A stretch of DNA of 64,000 nt from Agelaius tricolor (taxonomy: Eukaryota; Chordata; Aves; Passeriformes; Icteridae). The notes under the pieces are model-generated. The model saw only the letters and a list, made by a program, of their open reading frames with translations. It was not told the DNA's origin and searched no databases. The translations under genes were made by a program, and so were the position numbers. Where the stretch lies: contig JALJCS010000002.1 of the NCBI GenBank assembly GCA_023055355.1, positions 82,795,001 through 82,859,000 of the forward strand, given 5' to 3'. The first letter of the stretch is position 1, and every line of letters starts with the position of its first letter. This document shows positions 13,561 to 26,434 of this stretch, one piece after another.

Positions 13561-14997
13561 TAGCAAGCTAACTTCCCAAATGCATAAAAGTAATACCTCA
13601 AGACAAAGAAGTTTATTCTACGTTATTCCATCTTGTTCCAGTTTATTCCAACCAATAATGTGGCCCAGTACCTTTAAACTTGCTCATACAACTTTGTATC
13701 CCAATTATATTTCAGTGCTGACTACAGCATAGCTGTCAAGTTAGGTGGTGTATTTAATACGTTAGCACATTTTTCTCTTTGACAGCTTTGGAAAGTACAG
13801 GAATGTTCTTTCTCTCTTCTGTGCTTCAAAGTGTGTACTATTGTGGTGCTGGTGTTCTGAATCACACCACAATGCTAAAACTACTAATCTTGTAATATAT
13901 GAAAGAGGGCCTTTGATATTTTATTTCCAGCAGTACATTTTACATACTTCTTTAGTGCAATCAAGAATCACTGAGATCTTTAGGATGATAAACAGAAGAT
14001 ATAGGCCAGGAGTATTTTCTTTTAAGTCTTCTGGTGTACTGTATTTTAAGAATTCATTATTCATTCACTAGGTGAAGATGATAACTTACAACCAAAACCA
14101 AAAAAAGACCAAAAAGAGCTGGAAAGGAATTACTTCAGTCAAAGTAATAATTTTATTTCAAGGCAATCCTTTGGGTAGGGTGAAATTAATAATTAGCTTT
14201 AGATGAAACTTTTTTGAGGCTTGGTTTCCTATATATGAAATTTTACTCATTCACTATAAAGTATTTAAATTCTTTTAACAAAGATATTTTCGGCTTGACT
14301 CACTTTTTTAAGGGCAAGTGCCATCTGATATTACTAAGGTTACCTGACATATCTGCTTAGAACTAGCAGATGTGAGGCCAAACATGTAAAATATCTATGC
14401 TGCCCCAAGGAATCAAGTGGAGGCCAAGCAGAAAGAAGCCTGTCTGTACATGTTGGGTTGTCTGAGATGCACACAGGCAAGTAACACTATGGGAAGATGC
14501 AGCTGAGGTGAATATGTTAGCTGCAGGAAAAGAACGGGGAAGAATAATTTTAAAATTACCCTTCTCCTGTTTACTCAGAACACAGACATTCATCTTGACA
14601 ATTTGAAAGCTGATTTAAAAAACAGAAAGGGAGGCACACTTTTTAAAAGTAATATAAATTTTCATTAGCCACAACAGAGATAAAATTTGCTACAAACCAC
14701 ATTTTCAAAAATGAATTGTCTTAGACTTAGTTAATGACATCCAGTCTAGACCCTCCAGCCTAGCAGCTAGAACTTAGCCATAGAACTTAGCTGGAGCCAT
14801 GAAAAGGGAATTGTTGTGAAGCAAATAAGAAGCAGATATTTCCCTCACACAGAGAGAAGCATAAAAGAGCTGGGTCATGTTGCTGAAGTAGCTCAAGCAG
14901 TCAGTTTTGATGAACGAACTGAACCCTGAGTCACTGGAATTACTCTGGAAGTCACAAAACCTCAGCAAGAAGGAGTTAATGTTATTAAACCTGATGA
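13561..14997. other. intergenic, no feature recognised
   Basis: AT-rich, unique-looking sequence. Short ORFs only. Confidence 0.6.
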
Positions 14998-15372
14998 TCT
15001 CAGGATAAAAATTTAGGAAGGGTGGTGCCTGGAGAAGACTGGGGGGATCTCATTAATACATACAAATATCTCAAAGGCAGGTGTCAAGAGCGTGGCACCA
15101 GACACTTTTGTGGTGCCTAGTGGCAGAATAAGGAGCAATGGCCATAAAATAAAACACGAGAAGTTTCAGCCCAACAAGAGTAAAAACTTCTTTATGCTGA
15201 GGGTGGCAGAGCACTGGAACAGGTCATGGAGTCTCCCTCTGTGGAGACATTCCAAACCCACCTGAACATGTTCTGTGCAACCTGCTCTAGGTGACCTTGC
15301 CTTGGCATGGGAGTGGGACTGGATGATCTGCAGAGGTCTCTTCCAACCTTAGCAATGAAGTGATTCTGTGAA
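14998..15372 (+). mobile_element. CR1 LINE 3' end
   Basis: A good match to the last 370 bp of CR1: an AAACTTCTTTATGCTGAGGG block, then GGTGGCAGAGCACTGGAACAGG, GTGCAACCTGCTCTAGGTGA, TCTTCCAACCTTAG and the GTGATTCTGTGA terminal repeat. Truncated 5' and noncoding. Confidence 0.93.
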
Positions 15373-16388
15373 AGGAAAGTAAGGCAAGGCAAGACAAGGA
15401 TATGAAAGCTGACACTGGGAAGGGGACACAAAACTGACATAAGGTGCAGCCACTGGGTGGTTTTAAACGTTTCATGCTGAGGGGAATTCAGGTGAAAATA
15501 AAAATTAAACTTGAAAGACAATACTTGTTCCAAAATTCAGAGCTATCTAGTTAAAATTAATGAATTAGAGTAGAACAACTTTTGAGTTTTATAAGTAGAA
15601 TTTAAAGCAAACAAAATTTAGTAAAGATCACTGAAGTTGTTTTGTGGTAAGCAATGATAATGTACAGAGAATGAAAATTCATAGTATCTGTGAACTCACA
15701 GAAAATTCATAGCTTAGTAGACTTTGCTCAATATTTCTCCCATTTACTTTTAAAACATTTTCACTCATTAAGCAAAAAATTATTCCTACTATAAATGATC
15801 AAGTAAAACACTAACAAAGGCACATAAATTTAACTATGCTTTCAAAGACAAATCAAAACAGATTATTTTGGAAAATCACATCCCAAATATTTATCAAACA
15901 CACAGTCTCTTTTATTAGGATTATAAATGTTCAATTAAAGAAAAGCATATATTTTTGCTTGACTTCATGGGTTCTTCCTGAAACAACTCAGTTTATTTGC
16001 ATGTTAAAGTTACATGTTTTCTTCTTGGTGACAAGTTTTACAGCATTCTTAGATGACAGTGCTTTTGTGAGGAACTCTTCCACTGAGTCAAAAGTTGAGA
16101 ACCATCAAGCACAGCCAATGGAAATCAAACTAGAGTGGAAAGGAAAGAAATTACAGAAACAAAGCAGTTGTATGGGAAAGAGAATGGGAAAACATGGCCA
16201 TGAGCCTTTCAGGCTTTCTACCATTCCATTTAGGCAAAATCTTGGTACAACACAAACATGGTCACAGAAGAGACGATTTGGATGTTATAATAGAATACTC
16301 TCATTCTTCTGGATTCTAATTCCTTCTCATTTGTCAATATGACTGTATTTATGCTTACTTATTTATGCAATTTTATGCTTATTCAAGG

Positions 16389-16431
16389 TTATTTGTGTTT
16401 TATTGACAAAGTTTTATTTGTGTTTTATTGA
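16389..16431. repeat. 18-bp direct repeat, 25-bp spacing
   Basis: TTATTTGTGTTTTATTGA at 16389-16406 recurs exactly at 16414-16431, with CAAAGTT between. A likely local slippage duplication. Confidence 0.9.
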
Positions 16432-16972
16432 GGTTATTACTGCTATAATATACATTACTAATCAGAAGCAAAAGACCAGGGGAAGTAGAGAGGATTTCCT
16501 CTCTAAAGTAGAGACGAATTAGTCAGTGACGCAAAATTCCTTCAGAAACTGTCTATGAAACACAAAACCTGAGTATTTAGCCACTTAGAACTTTGAATTA
16601 ATCTCTCTGTGAATTCATTATTAGCACTACATAAGGAGACTTCCTGCAGTCTGATAAATTATGAATTCTTTCCTATTTGTGAATACTATAGGCTTGATCC
16701 AAGCTATACAAAGTCTCATGAAGCCTAAGAAAAGGAATTAAATCAATCAGCACACCCATCATCACCCCTAGGAAAATCTGTCTGACAACAATGAAAGACT
16801 TACAAAACTCAGAGACATTAAACAGATTTTTTTGACAGGCTCATACCCATAAACATACACCTACTGACATCTATAAAAACACTGCCTGTTGGAGTTTCAA
16901 TAAGGGAATAACAAAGATATTTACACTAAACAACTGTAATTAAAATATCATGAGTGAGGGGAATCAACTAAC

Positions 16973-17002
16973 ATATCTAGTTTTATGATATCTAGTTTTA
17001 TG
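16973..17002. repeat. 15-bp perfect tandem duplication
   Basis: ATATCTAGTTTTATG occurs twice head to tail (16973-16987, 16988-17002). Confidence 0.95.
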
Positions 17003-17247
17003 CATGTTTGAGGTGATTGCTTATACTTCATTGTTTTTCTTCTTAAACACACACAACAAAATCAAAAAGTTACTAATGCTGTGTGGGAATTGCCTGTCAG
17101 ATGATTTTTCCTCACAGTAAAGCCTACAATAAAGAAGGTGGGTTTTAGCTATTGAACAGAAATTACCATGATTACTTATTACTGTGCAGATGTAGTAAGA
17201 AGTGATTGGATTATTTAGAATCCAGTCTTCTCCTTAAAAAAAAAAAG

Positions 17248-17836
17248 TGCTGGCTTTGGCTGGGGTGGAGTTAACTTTCTTCACTTCTGGTGTGGGGCTG
17301 TGTTTTGGATTTGTGTTGAACACAGGGTGAAAATATAGAGATGTTTTTGTTATTGCTGAGCAGGGTTTACACAGAGCCAAGGCCTTTTCTGATTTTTGTA
17401 CTGACAAACTGGTGAGGAAGTTGTGGGTGCATGGGAGGTGAGGAGGAGGCACAGCCAGGACAGGTGACCCAGACTGACCAAAGGGATATTCCACACCATG
17501 TGACATGTTCAGTATATAAAGCTGGTAGAATAAAGAGTAAGGGGGGAATGTTTGTAGTGATGGGGTTTGTCTTCTCAACTCATCATTACTGAGATGCAGT
17601 CCTGGTCTCCTGGAGATGGCTGAGCACCTGCCTGCCCCTGGGAAGGGGGCATTAATTAATTCCTTCTTTTGCTTTGCTTGTGTGAGTGGCTTTTGCTTTC
17701 CCCATTAAACTGTCTGTATCACAATCTCTGAGTTTTCCGTCTTTTACTCTTCCAATTCTCTCCCTGATCCTGCTGGTGGGGAAGTGAGCCAGTGGCTTAG
17801 TGGGACTTGGCTACTAGCTGGGATTAAACCACGATA
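17248..17836 (+). mobile_element. avian ERV solo LTR (ERVL-like)
   Basis: A familiar avian LTR layout: GCTGGCTTTGGCTGGGGTGG at the start, a GATATTCCACACCATGTGAC block, the TATA box TATATAAA at 17513-17520, the polyadenylation signal ATTAAA at 17704-17709, and a GGGATTAAACCACGATA end. No internal coding sequence follows, so it is a solo LTR. I found no convincing target duplication, and the last base is inferred from the expected ACGACA end. Confidence 0.85.
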
Positions 17837-19370
17837 GTTACAAAACATCATTAGTTCCTACACCCACAGTCAAGTGTGCATGACATAAAAACTGTTCCAG
17901 TGAGTGCTCAGATCACATTGTTGGAGTAGTTGAAAAGCCTGGGAAATTTAGTCTGACTAATTAATGAGATACTACTTATGCAAATGTGACAGGCTGAAAT
18001 TGAGGAATAAGGACTGTTTCTATCCATGCAAATTTTCTCCAAATTGCATTCCAAAAGCTCTCCAGAGGACACAGAGCCTTCATACAGTACAAATAAACTC
18101 CAGTGCATGAGCTGAGAAGTCAATGAACACACTTTCCCTTCCATGCACCCAGAAGCAGAAAGGAATATCTCCTGCACAAAGTTCAGCACTTTTTCATGCA
18201 GTCCCGTAGGACCCAGATCCCTCTAAATGTTCAGTCACCTGGAAGCATGAAGTGTTCTGGGGAAGTACAGCTTAATTGCACATGGCAGCAATTAACTGCA
18301 ATTAATCATAATTGTACTTACCTATTTCACAGTAATGTTGTGAGGACTAATCAAATGCTGCATTTCTAAAATTATTTTTGACATGCAGAACAAATTATGT
18401 TATATCAAAAATACAAAGCATTTTCTAAATGCTAAAGGCTTTCTAAATTTATCTAAACAAGTGTATGATACTTGTTAATAAAGAGATAATTATAAATAAT
18501 AAAAATTCAATACATGCTATTGTTGGTAAGAACTAATAACGATACTTATATAAGTAGTAGAGCATTTTTTCACCAAAAATAATAAAAATAGTAAAAAACT
18601 CTCGGGTGTCAGATTCATCTGACAAACCATAGACACCTACAGTGTTCATAATATATCTTAACTGTTGTCTAGCCTTCCTTTTCCATCAGGGTAGACAAAT
18701 GGACCTTAGTGAGGTGTGATTCATCCCATCCTAAAGCAGATGTGTGTACAACAAATAATTAATTGCTTCTTTGAATCTTCTATTTCTCTTCTTTGACTGA
18801 AGAGGCTAAAGGAGGCTGGCAGGGCAAGGAAATCTCTGCTTCTCATAAGCAGGCAAAGTTGGTCAATTATGCAGTCATTCACACAGGAAGTCAATTTACA
18901 CATAATCACCGCTTAACAACCACAATTCCTCTAACAAAATTAATTAAACTAGCTAAAGGATATATGTGAGGTCAATTTATCAAAATTAATTTTGTACATT
19001 TAAGGCTTTTAAGATAATTGGGATAACTGAAAAGATGGTGAACAGTCGTTCTTAGACACTATGCCAAGTATGGGGTTTTGCATTACTAGCTGAAAGGAAA
19101 TTATTCAATACATAAAATGTAAACTGCAGGATTGTGGAGCAAAGAAACACCAGTCAAATTCAGCAGAGATGAAGGTTCCTGAACACATTTATCTTTTGTG
19201 CTGAATGAAATTATCTCAAGTTATTTCCATGATGACGTTCCCCTCTGTATGAAGACATGCCTGCACTGGTTTTTCTGTTTGTTTTCAGATACTGACCTAT
19301 TCTGCCTGTTCAGTGGTGCAAATTTAATTGTTAATTACACAGACAGATGGATTGGATGTTTTTCCATTAG
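17837..19370. other. intergenic, no feature recognised
   Basis: AT-rich sequence between two solo LTRs. The GCAATTAA word repeats near 18288-18306. Otherwise unremarkable. Confidence 0.6.
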
Positions 19371-19376
19371 TACAGA

Positions 19377-19846
19377 TGTGGAGGCTGATGGGCCAACAGA
19401 GAAAGAATCCACAACCCTCCCCTGGAAGGAAAACCCCTCAAGTGATAACCACCTTTGTTAGGGTTAGGAAAAAGGCTTCTCCCAGCATGCCTTGCTGTGA
19501 CATGCAGATTCAATGTATCCCATTGGCCCTTCCCCCTCACTCCACCCCTGTGCCCTCATCCTATTGGCCCTGGTGTTCTGCCCTGCTCCTCAAAATCCAC
19601 ATATAAACCCCTGCTTTCCCTGCCTGAAAGGGTCTTTGGGTCTGGATCCCTTTGAGGAAGAAGCTGAATAAAGGCTCTCCTTGGAACCCCACACAAAGAC
19701 CCCGTGTCTCTCCTTCTGCCTCGCCAGAACACTGAAGAGCTGAAATCACCCAGCATGAGCACAGACGTGCCTGTGTCCCCGAGGTGTCTCTTTCAAGATG
19801 CTTCTTTGGGAAGGTCGCGGTACTCTGTACGCCACCCACCGTGACA
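19377..19846 (+). mobile_element. ERV solo LTR with perfect 6-bp target duplication
   Basis: TGTGGAGG...CCGTGACA is flanked by identical TACAGA on both sides (19371-19376 and 19847-19852). Inside are two ATTGGCC CCAAT-type boxes (near 19523 and 19562), a TATA box ATATAAA at 19601-19607 and AATAAA at 19667-19672, in the order of U3-R-U5 on the + strand. The 470-bp length and 6-bp duplication point to a class II (ERVK-like) element. No internal region is left. Confidence 0.9.
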
Positions 19847-20001
19847 TACAGATATAAGTTATGACAATAAAAAATTTTTATGAATGACTCAATATTTTAA
19901 AGTTGCCTTAGGTTGATAACTTGATTATGTTACACAAATTCCTAAATAATGCCTAGTTTTGCCTAAAACCAATTGCTTAGAGATTGCTACTAATTTATAA
20001 G

Positions 20002-20732
20002 TGTCACAGGCGGCAGTGGGAGCTTCAGACAAAGTTTATTAGAGGAGCCCTTCTGCTGAGTCATGAGGTGCAGAAATGACCCCTGGCTTTCTAAACTCCT
20101 TCTCAATCTTAGCCCCAGACTTTATCAACACTTTAAGTAACTTTGTCCCACAGGATTAATGATAGCAAAGCAGATTTATTTTGATAAAATAATTATTTAT
20201 TATGCCATATGACAAGGCAAAAATCTTAATTAGAATTACTTGTTGTACAGTCTAAAAGCTAAAACTAATAGTTAGGTATTGTATTGGATATGATAGTGCA
20301 CTATATCAGAGCAATTATATTAAAGCAACTATATTAAAGCTAGCAAAAAGAAATAATTATTAAGTAGAGACTGATGTAATTCAAATACCAGTGCTCATGG
20401 TCATATCTCTTTCACTCAGCCTTGACTATCCTGGGGAGACAATCTCTACCCAAGGGAGGAATCTCCACACATTCCAAGGAGGAATATGTTGTCTAACCAT
20501 ATGAGAGGGGACTGGACCCATCGAGTGTGAAGCGGTTGACAGCCAGCCATTTGTCTCCAGGTGCATCATTACCAGGATGTTCATTTTGGGGCTGGTGAGC
20601 AGACTGGTTTTAGCACAATACAACACCAAAATCAGCACATGACAGCCCCTCTCAATCTAACACTGAGAGCCCTTCAAGTAGGGCATTGTCCAAGTAGATT
20701 GACCACATTCCAGGGCAGAGCATCCTGCCACA
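20002..20732 (-). mobile_element. ERV solo LTR with perfect 5-bp target duplication
   Basis: TGTCACAGG...CCTGCCACA (731 bp, TG...CA) is flanked by ATAAG at 19997-20001 and 20733-20737. The minus strand carries AATAAA at 20040-20035, near the 3' end, so the element reads right to left. The 5-bp duplication suits an ERVL- or class I-like integrase. Noncoding; no internal region. Confidence 0.85.
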
Positions 20733-20737
20733 ATAAG

Positions 20738-23700
20738 TAATATTTTTATAGGCTGGAATTGATCATATCACTCTTAAAGAAGATATCCTTGCTGTTGGCT
20801 GTCATACTTTCTATACTTTTGTAAGTGGGAAAATAAAGTTGTTATCCAGTGTGCTACTGGAAGATCATTATCTGGTACATAATACAATGACTATTCACAG
20901 ATTTAGAAGTCAGTTTCTTTAAAGGGTAGAGACTTTATTACCTGAGAGAAGTTTAAATTTTAAAAGATCATTGTCTTCCATCTCTGCTAAAGTGATAATG
21001 AGAAAGTAACTAATTAACAGAAGTTCTTCCAAAAGCCTTCACTTTTGAGAAACCTGAAAAGAATTCCACTTAAAAATGGATGTGTGGATGTTTTGTTAAC
21101 ATTAACAATGCCAAGCTATACGTGGGAATGTAGCAAGTGCCTTTGAAGAAGAGCAGTGAGAATTGATGTTGGTTTGAAATTCCCAGCAGATGGCCCAGCC
21201 AGGTTCTTGCACTGATGATGGGAGCCCAGCAGTCCAGGGTGTGCTGAGGTAAGCACTTGCAACTCAGTATAAAAATAACTCAGGTAATAAGGTGTGAGTG
21301 GTCTTGAAGGAAAACAAGTCTGTGCAGTAAATTAGCACAGGAGAAACTAATGAAGAAACACAAACAGTAAAATGTAATCATTGGAACAGACCACAGGAAA
21401 GAATTAATGCAAAATTGATTTAAGAGCTGCATAGTTTACCTGGACTGGTAGCAGAAAGGAACTGACACTTGCCAAATTAGAAGATTCCAGCTGTAAGGTA
21501 AAGTAATTTCAAGTTTACTTAAGGAGAAGACTGAAAGCTTGGCTAGTTGGCTGATGGAGGAGTGAGCTTAGCTGCTGAAAAAAAACAAGTAATTCTAGGC
21601 AGGGACAGTATCAAGAACAATACAGGGATTGTTGCATGCATTTAATGTTTATTCTGTTTCTGATAATATCAATTTAAATCTCAGATTGATTGATTAAAAT
21701 TTCATCCTGTGTTGAATGACTTCACTTTCTTTGATCTATTTAAAAATTTATTTTGAATAAAGCATTATTTTGCGTAGTAAATCATTGGAGCTTTTTTCCA
21801 GAGTAAAAGCATGGGCCTGTTTAAAGGGAAGTATTTTTCCTCTTGATACATATATGTAATCTTCCTTGGCATTGCTGGGATATGCCTGTTCAGTGATAAG
21901 AGGATGGAGTAATAGCTCCTAAAAAATGCATTAGGTAGGTCAACAGTCAGTTCTAATTGCATATCTTTTATTCATCTCAGAGGACTTTGGGGATTTGGAA
22001 TAATGCAGCTAAAATTAAAATTTGAAAATTCTTATTAATCTCCTTCACCAATCTAGTAAAAGTGAAAGTAACATCCAGCCTAGCATTAGATACAGTGTTT
22101 ACCAAACTCAGTTTTATGTATCAATGCCCATTTCCATTACAGTTTCATCAGAAAATATCAGCAACTTTCTTTCCTATGCAGTTGGTGGATATAAAACTGG
22201 CCCTTACTTTGAAAAAAGAACTGCTCATATGTGTAAGTTGCTTTACAGAACTACCTCCCCAGCTATGCTTTTTTTACTTCCTACCACATTGTAAAAGGCA
22301 AGAAAATAAATAGGGTCTGAAAGTGGGTAGTGTTCAGAGATACCGAAAACAGCTTTCTTAACATAGCCCTGATTCCATACTCTCTTAAACTGTTTTCACA
22401 CAATGTGAACCAAACCGTGTGTCTTCTTCTGATCTGTCTGTTCTGTGCAGCAAGCTCAAAGGAAGTGAGATCTGGCTGGTTTCAGCTGGACCATTTCCAC
22501 AAGAAAAGCAGAATATCCCTGGGGGGAATAAAGTTCTGTTAATAAACTCTTTTTTCACTTGCCAAAGGAAACAGCAGAGAGTTGTCTAGAGAATTTCTAG
22601 GTTTAATCTTTTCTCACCTGTTATTGCAAGAGTGACATTACAGCAGCTCTTAGACTATATGAAAGAAAGTCAGGCTTCAGACACCTAGGCTGTAAAAGAA
22701 CCACAACTGGTCCTGAAGAGCACTGCTTTACACTAACCAAAGGGAAATACTCAGCAGAGGATGTAGCCAGTACCATTGTCATTTGCAGGAGTAACTCTTG
22801 ATCTTCCTGAAGGAAATTGAGTTTATGATACAGATTATGTCTCATGCTAAATGCAGTTGAATTCAGGGCTCAAAACTTGAGTCTTGTACAAAATTTGTCA
22901 CAGACTAACAGTGATACTGCTAACATTCATTAATTTTAACTCTTGATATGATTTATTACTCACAAAGCTTTGTTGGATCCATATTAAAACTAAATTTATA
23001 TTATTATAACTAACCTCTTCTCCAGAGACTATTGTATGGCAGATGTCAGCAAAATCATGAACAGTACTGGCAACATGAGCAGGACACCATTATTGAGCAA
23101 TCACAACACCAGAACAGAGAACAGTTAAACACACTTCAGTGGTATTTTTCACCCTGTGCACAGTTAAATTGTGGAGAATCTTGAACAAAGCATTATCAAC
23201 ATTGAAACATAAATTAATTCAAAGAAGAATTTACTGCACCATGAAAAATGATTAAACATGTTAGGTTCCATGCAGCCTCCTGCTTATCAAATTCCTGTGC
23301 TACTGAAAATTATGAAGGTGTTCCTGGAGGAAGTTTGCCTAGAAATACCCTACCTATCATACTTCTTTCTAATGCTTTCCCTCTGTTCTACTACATAAGG
23401 ACCAAAGGAATCATTTAGATTTTAAGTTCCAAAACAGACTAATGTATGAGACCAAAATATTAAAAAAATTGGAAATCCAGTATGTCAGAAATTACAGTAA
23501 TTAAGAATCAGTTGATGTGAAGTAATACTTCTGTACAAAGAAAATCAAGCCTATTTGAAAAGATAATGACAAATATTTGGCCTGCACATCCTGGCTTTTT
23601 TTTGTATATCACAATATACCAGCTGAAAAAAAGTGACTACACAATTGCCATAAAATCATAGTTTTCAACACAAGTAGAGAAAATCAGGAAAACACATTAT

Positions 23701-25399
23701 AAGAGGTTTTTGTAACAGCTGGCTTTTTGCTGAAGTAAATTTTTCAACTCCCACAACAGACATACTGGGTTGCAACTCGTATTTCAGCATTCCATCAAAT
23801 ATTTTTTTTGTACCATGTCTTGAAATAATGAAATCTGTTTTTTCTGTCAGTGATATCACATCAGGGAAATATCAGCAGAAGCATTGGTAAAGACAGTAGT
23901 TCAGACAGATGTCATTAGCATTCAGTTGTTTCAGATATTCTGACATGACAAAGCAGTATAGTTCCTTTGGTCTGAACCCCAGATCTGAACCAGGCAGACA
24001 TGGTTCTGTCCAACACTACTAATTCCATGAGCCAAACCGCCGTGGAAATGTCTGTGGTTCACTTCAGCTGCAGCATTTCACTGGCAGCATGATTAAGACC
24101 AAATGACTCCTTGTCCTCTTATAGCACCTTTTGCTACTACTCTAGGGATATATGAATAAGGTTGCTCAAGAGGGTTTGCCAAGGGAATGATAAAATTATG
24201 AAAGTTACTTTAGTTTCTCATGTACAAATGAGCAGGAATGACGAATAGCAGATCCTTTAAGAGTTTCCCCGAAAATAAAATATGCACCAATAAAGTCTGT
24301 TTCTTTTGTCTCTAGTAATAGAAAAATAAATCCTCTGGTTTTGAGCCTTTCTTTGAAATGTTCCAGCTTTATGTTATTGTTACATTTGAAAATGTTTTTC
24401 AGAGGTTTTCTGTAAGTCCTTTTTTTAATAAAAATCTAAATTTAGATTTAGTAGAGAAACAGAAGAGAAACAGTACTTAGAAGTAAGGTGCTATGTCATA
24501 CACATATCCTATTATGTGAGTTTACAGTATGGAAGTTATGGACACTACAGAATTTTGTTGGTGATGTCACTTTCCTGCAGTGAGAAGTACATAGAAGAAT
24601 GCAAAAAACTAAAGGAACGCATATCCTTAACATATGGCTTTCCTCTACTGTTTTGAAGAAAACACTCTGGTCTGAACAGTTGATAATCAGACAAAAAATT
24701 AAGTTTGAAGTGAAATAAATATACCTGTATACAGTCATTGTTCCATAAGGACATAAGTAAACAGAAAAACGAACCTGATCTCTCAAGGTCTCCTACATGC
24801 ACTGGAAATTATGTATCAGAGTATTTTAAGAACAAATTATCTACAGTTTTAATGAGGCTGGGATTTGAACCTGGTAGCCAGGTTCTTAGAAACACCAGTG
24901 AATCTGAAGTAATCCCTTGAATTGTCATGATGGGAGGAGAGTGTTTTCAGATCTCCCTTCTAATGGAGAAAATATTCCTGAAAAAATCTTTCTGGCTGAT
25001 GGAAAGAATGACTACTGAAAAGAGGTTGAGTGGGTAGTTTATTGACTAAACAATTAGGGGTCTATTAGAGTCAGTAAGGCATCTTGCTGTTCTGAGGTAC
25101 TTCACATTGATGTTGTTAAATTGGTCTGACTGGTGGTTTTAATTACTTTTTTAATTATTGCTTTTAATTAAGTGCTGGCTTAAAGTGCTATCTGTCAGAG
25201 GGACTGCACTCCTGAGTGGCAAACCTGGATTAAAAATGAGCGATTCCTGAAAGCCTGCTGCATAACAGCAGTTGTTGATAGTTTTAAAGGAAAATTAGTT
25301 CATAGGTTTGTGCTTATTCATTTAAATGATATTTAAATTTGATTTTTAAACAATAAAAAGGGAAATGTCTATGAAAGTAAGTATTTTTCTTTATGATAC
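20738..25399. other. intergenic, no feature recognised
   Basis: 4.7 kb of AT-rich sequence upstream of KCNV1 without a recognised repeat or gene. If it is conserved between birds it would be a candidate enhancer region, but this cannot be judged from one sequence. Confidence 0.6.
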
Positions 25400-25900
25400 A
25401 CTTCAAATACAGCATTAGAGAGTTGGAAGGGGTATCACAAGTTCATCTAACCCTTCCAGACTACCTCAGGAAAAGCAGCACCATACATCTGCTATTTCTG
25501 ACAGATCCTTGTCCAGCCACCTCATTGATGACCTGCAACAGACACAAATCTGCCTTTTCCTCTGCTTCATCAAAGCCTTTGTAATGGCTACTCTAAATAT
25601 CCTTCCTGTTTTTCAACTCCATTACTTCTACACATGTCCAATTTATCCAAGGAGAACAGAGGATATCATCTTTACCTTTGTGAGCAGCCTTTTACATGTC
25701 TGAAGACTATCACAATGCTGCATCCCTTCCACCATAGCTATCCCACTCTGTGTTTTCTTCCTGGGCCATGACTTCCAAACCCCACCCTTGCTATTCTCCA
25801 CCGGATTCTTTCTGATCTGTGTATTTTTTTGCCAACAGTCACTTAAACAGATTTCTATGCCAGCAAGTGCTGAGTAGAGAGGTTGCTGTGGGTGTTGCAA
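25400..25900 (-). mobile_element. probable old CR1-like fragment
   Basis: AGAGAGTTGGAAGGGGTATC followed by AGTTCATCTAACCCTTCC (about 25420-25460) has the shape of a reverse-complemented CR1 3' end. The sequence that follows is pyrimidine-rich and CR1-like in texture but strongly diverged. The far limit is a guess. Confidence 0.5.
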
Positions 25901-26434
25901 TTCTGCAATATGGTAAATGTTCAGCTCAGCTTCATTTGAAATATGGATTACCAGTACCCAAAAGATGAAACTCTTATGAGATCTCTCTGAAGTAAATGTT
26001 AGAAATGTGCACAACTGGACACAGCTGCATGCAACAAGCGATGTGGGATAAAAAGCTGGTGGGACATCACATGATGCCGGTGGCATGACACACAACGCCA
26101 CATTTTGCATGCTCCACAGTTTCCCCTCCTGGGAGATGCCACTGCAATATCGGCAGCTTCCCACCCTCGCGAGGAGTCAGAGGCAGCAGAAAGCACGAAT
26201 TTCCAAAGCAAGTGTTTGTTAGAAATAACTGCTTCACAGGAGAAAAGGAAATATAATGAGGAGGGTGAACAAAATTTTTGCATTGTTGAACTGAGGACCT
26301 ACAAAGTCAGCACAGGTAATGAAGATACTCCAGAGTATTTTTGAAAACAGGCTAAGTGCAGCTCGGTTAAAACAGGCTCGCTCACGCCCATCGACTTACA
26401 GTGACTTCTTTACGCGAGTGACTTCGGACTTGAG
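25901..26434. other. KCNV1 upstream flank
   Basis: Unique sequence of moderate GC leading into the CpG island. No TATA box or gene is recognised. Confidence 0.6.

Larger units (their letters stand above)
15373..17247. other. intergenic, two small duplications only
   Basis: AT-rich. It contains an undomained 168-codon open frame (15836-16342) and the short duplications at 16389 and 16973. Confidence 0.6.

Noticed and set aside
15836..16342. 168-codon open frame on the + strand
   Set aside because: AT-rich with no domain, no CpG island and no sign of splice sites or a processed transcript.
19457..19468. telomere-like GTTAGGGTTAGG
   Set aside because: Only two units, inside a solo LTR. This is not an interstitial telomere tract.
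25643..26164. 173-codon open frame on the minus strand
   Set aside because: Overlaps a probable old CR1-like fragment and has no recognised domain.
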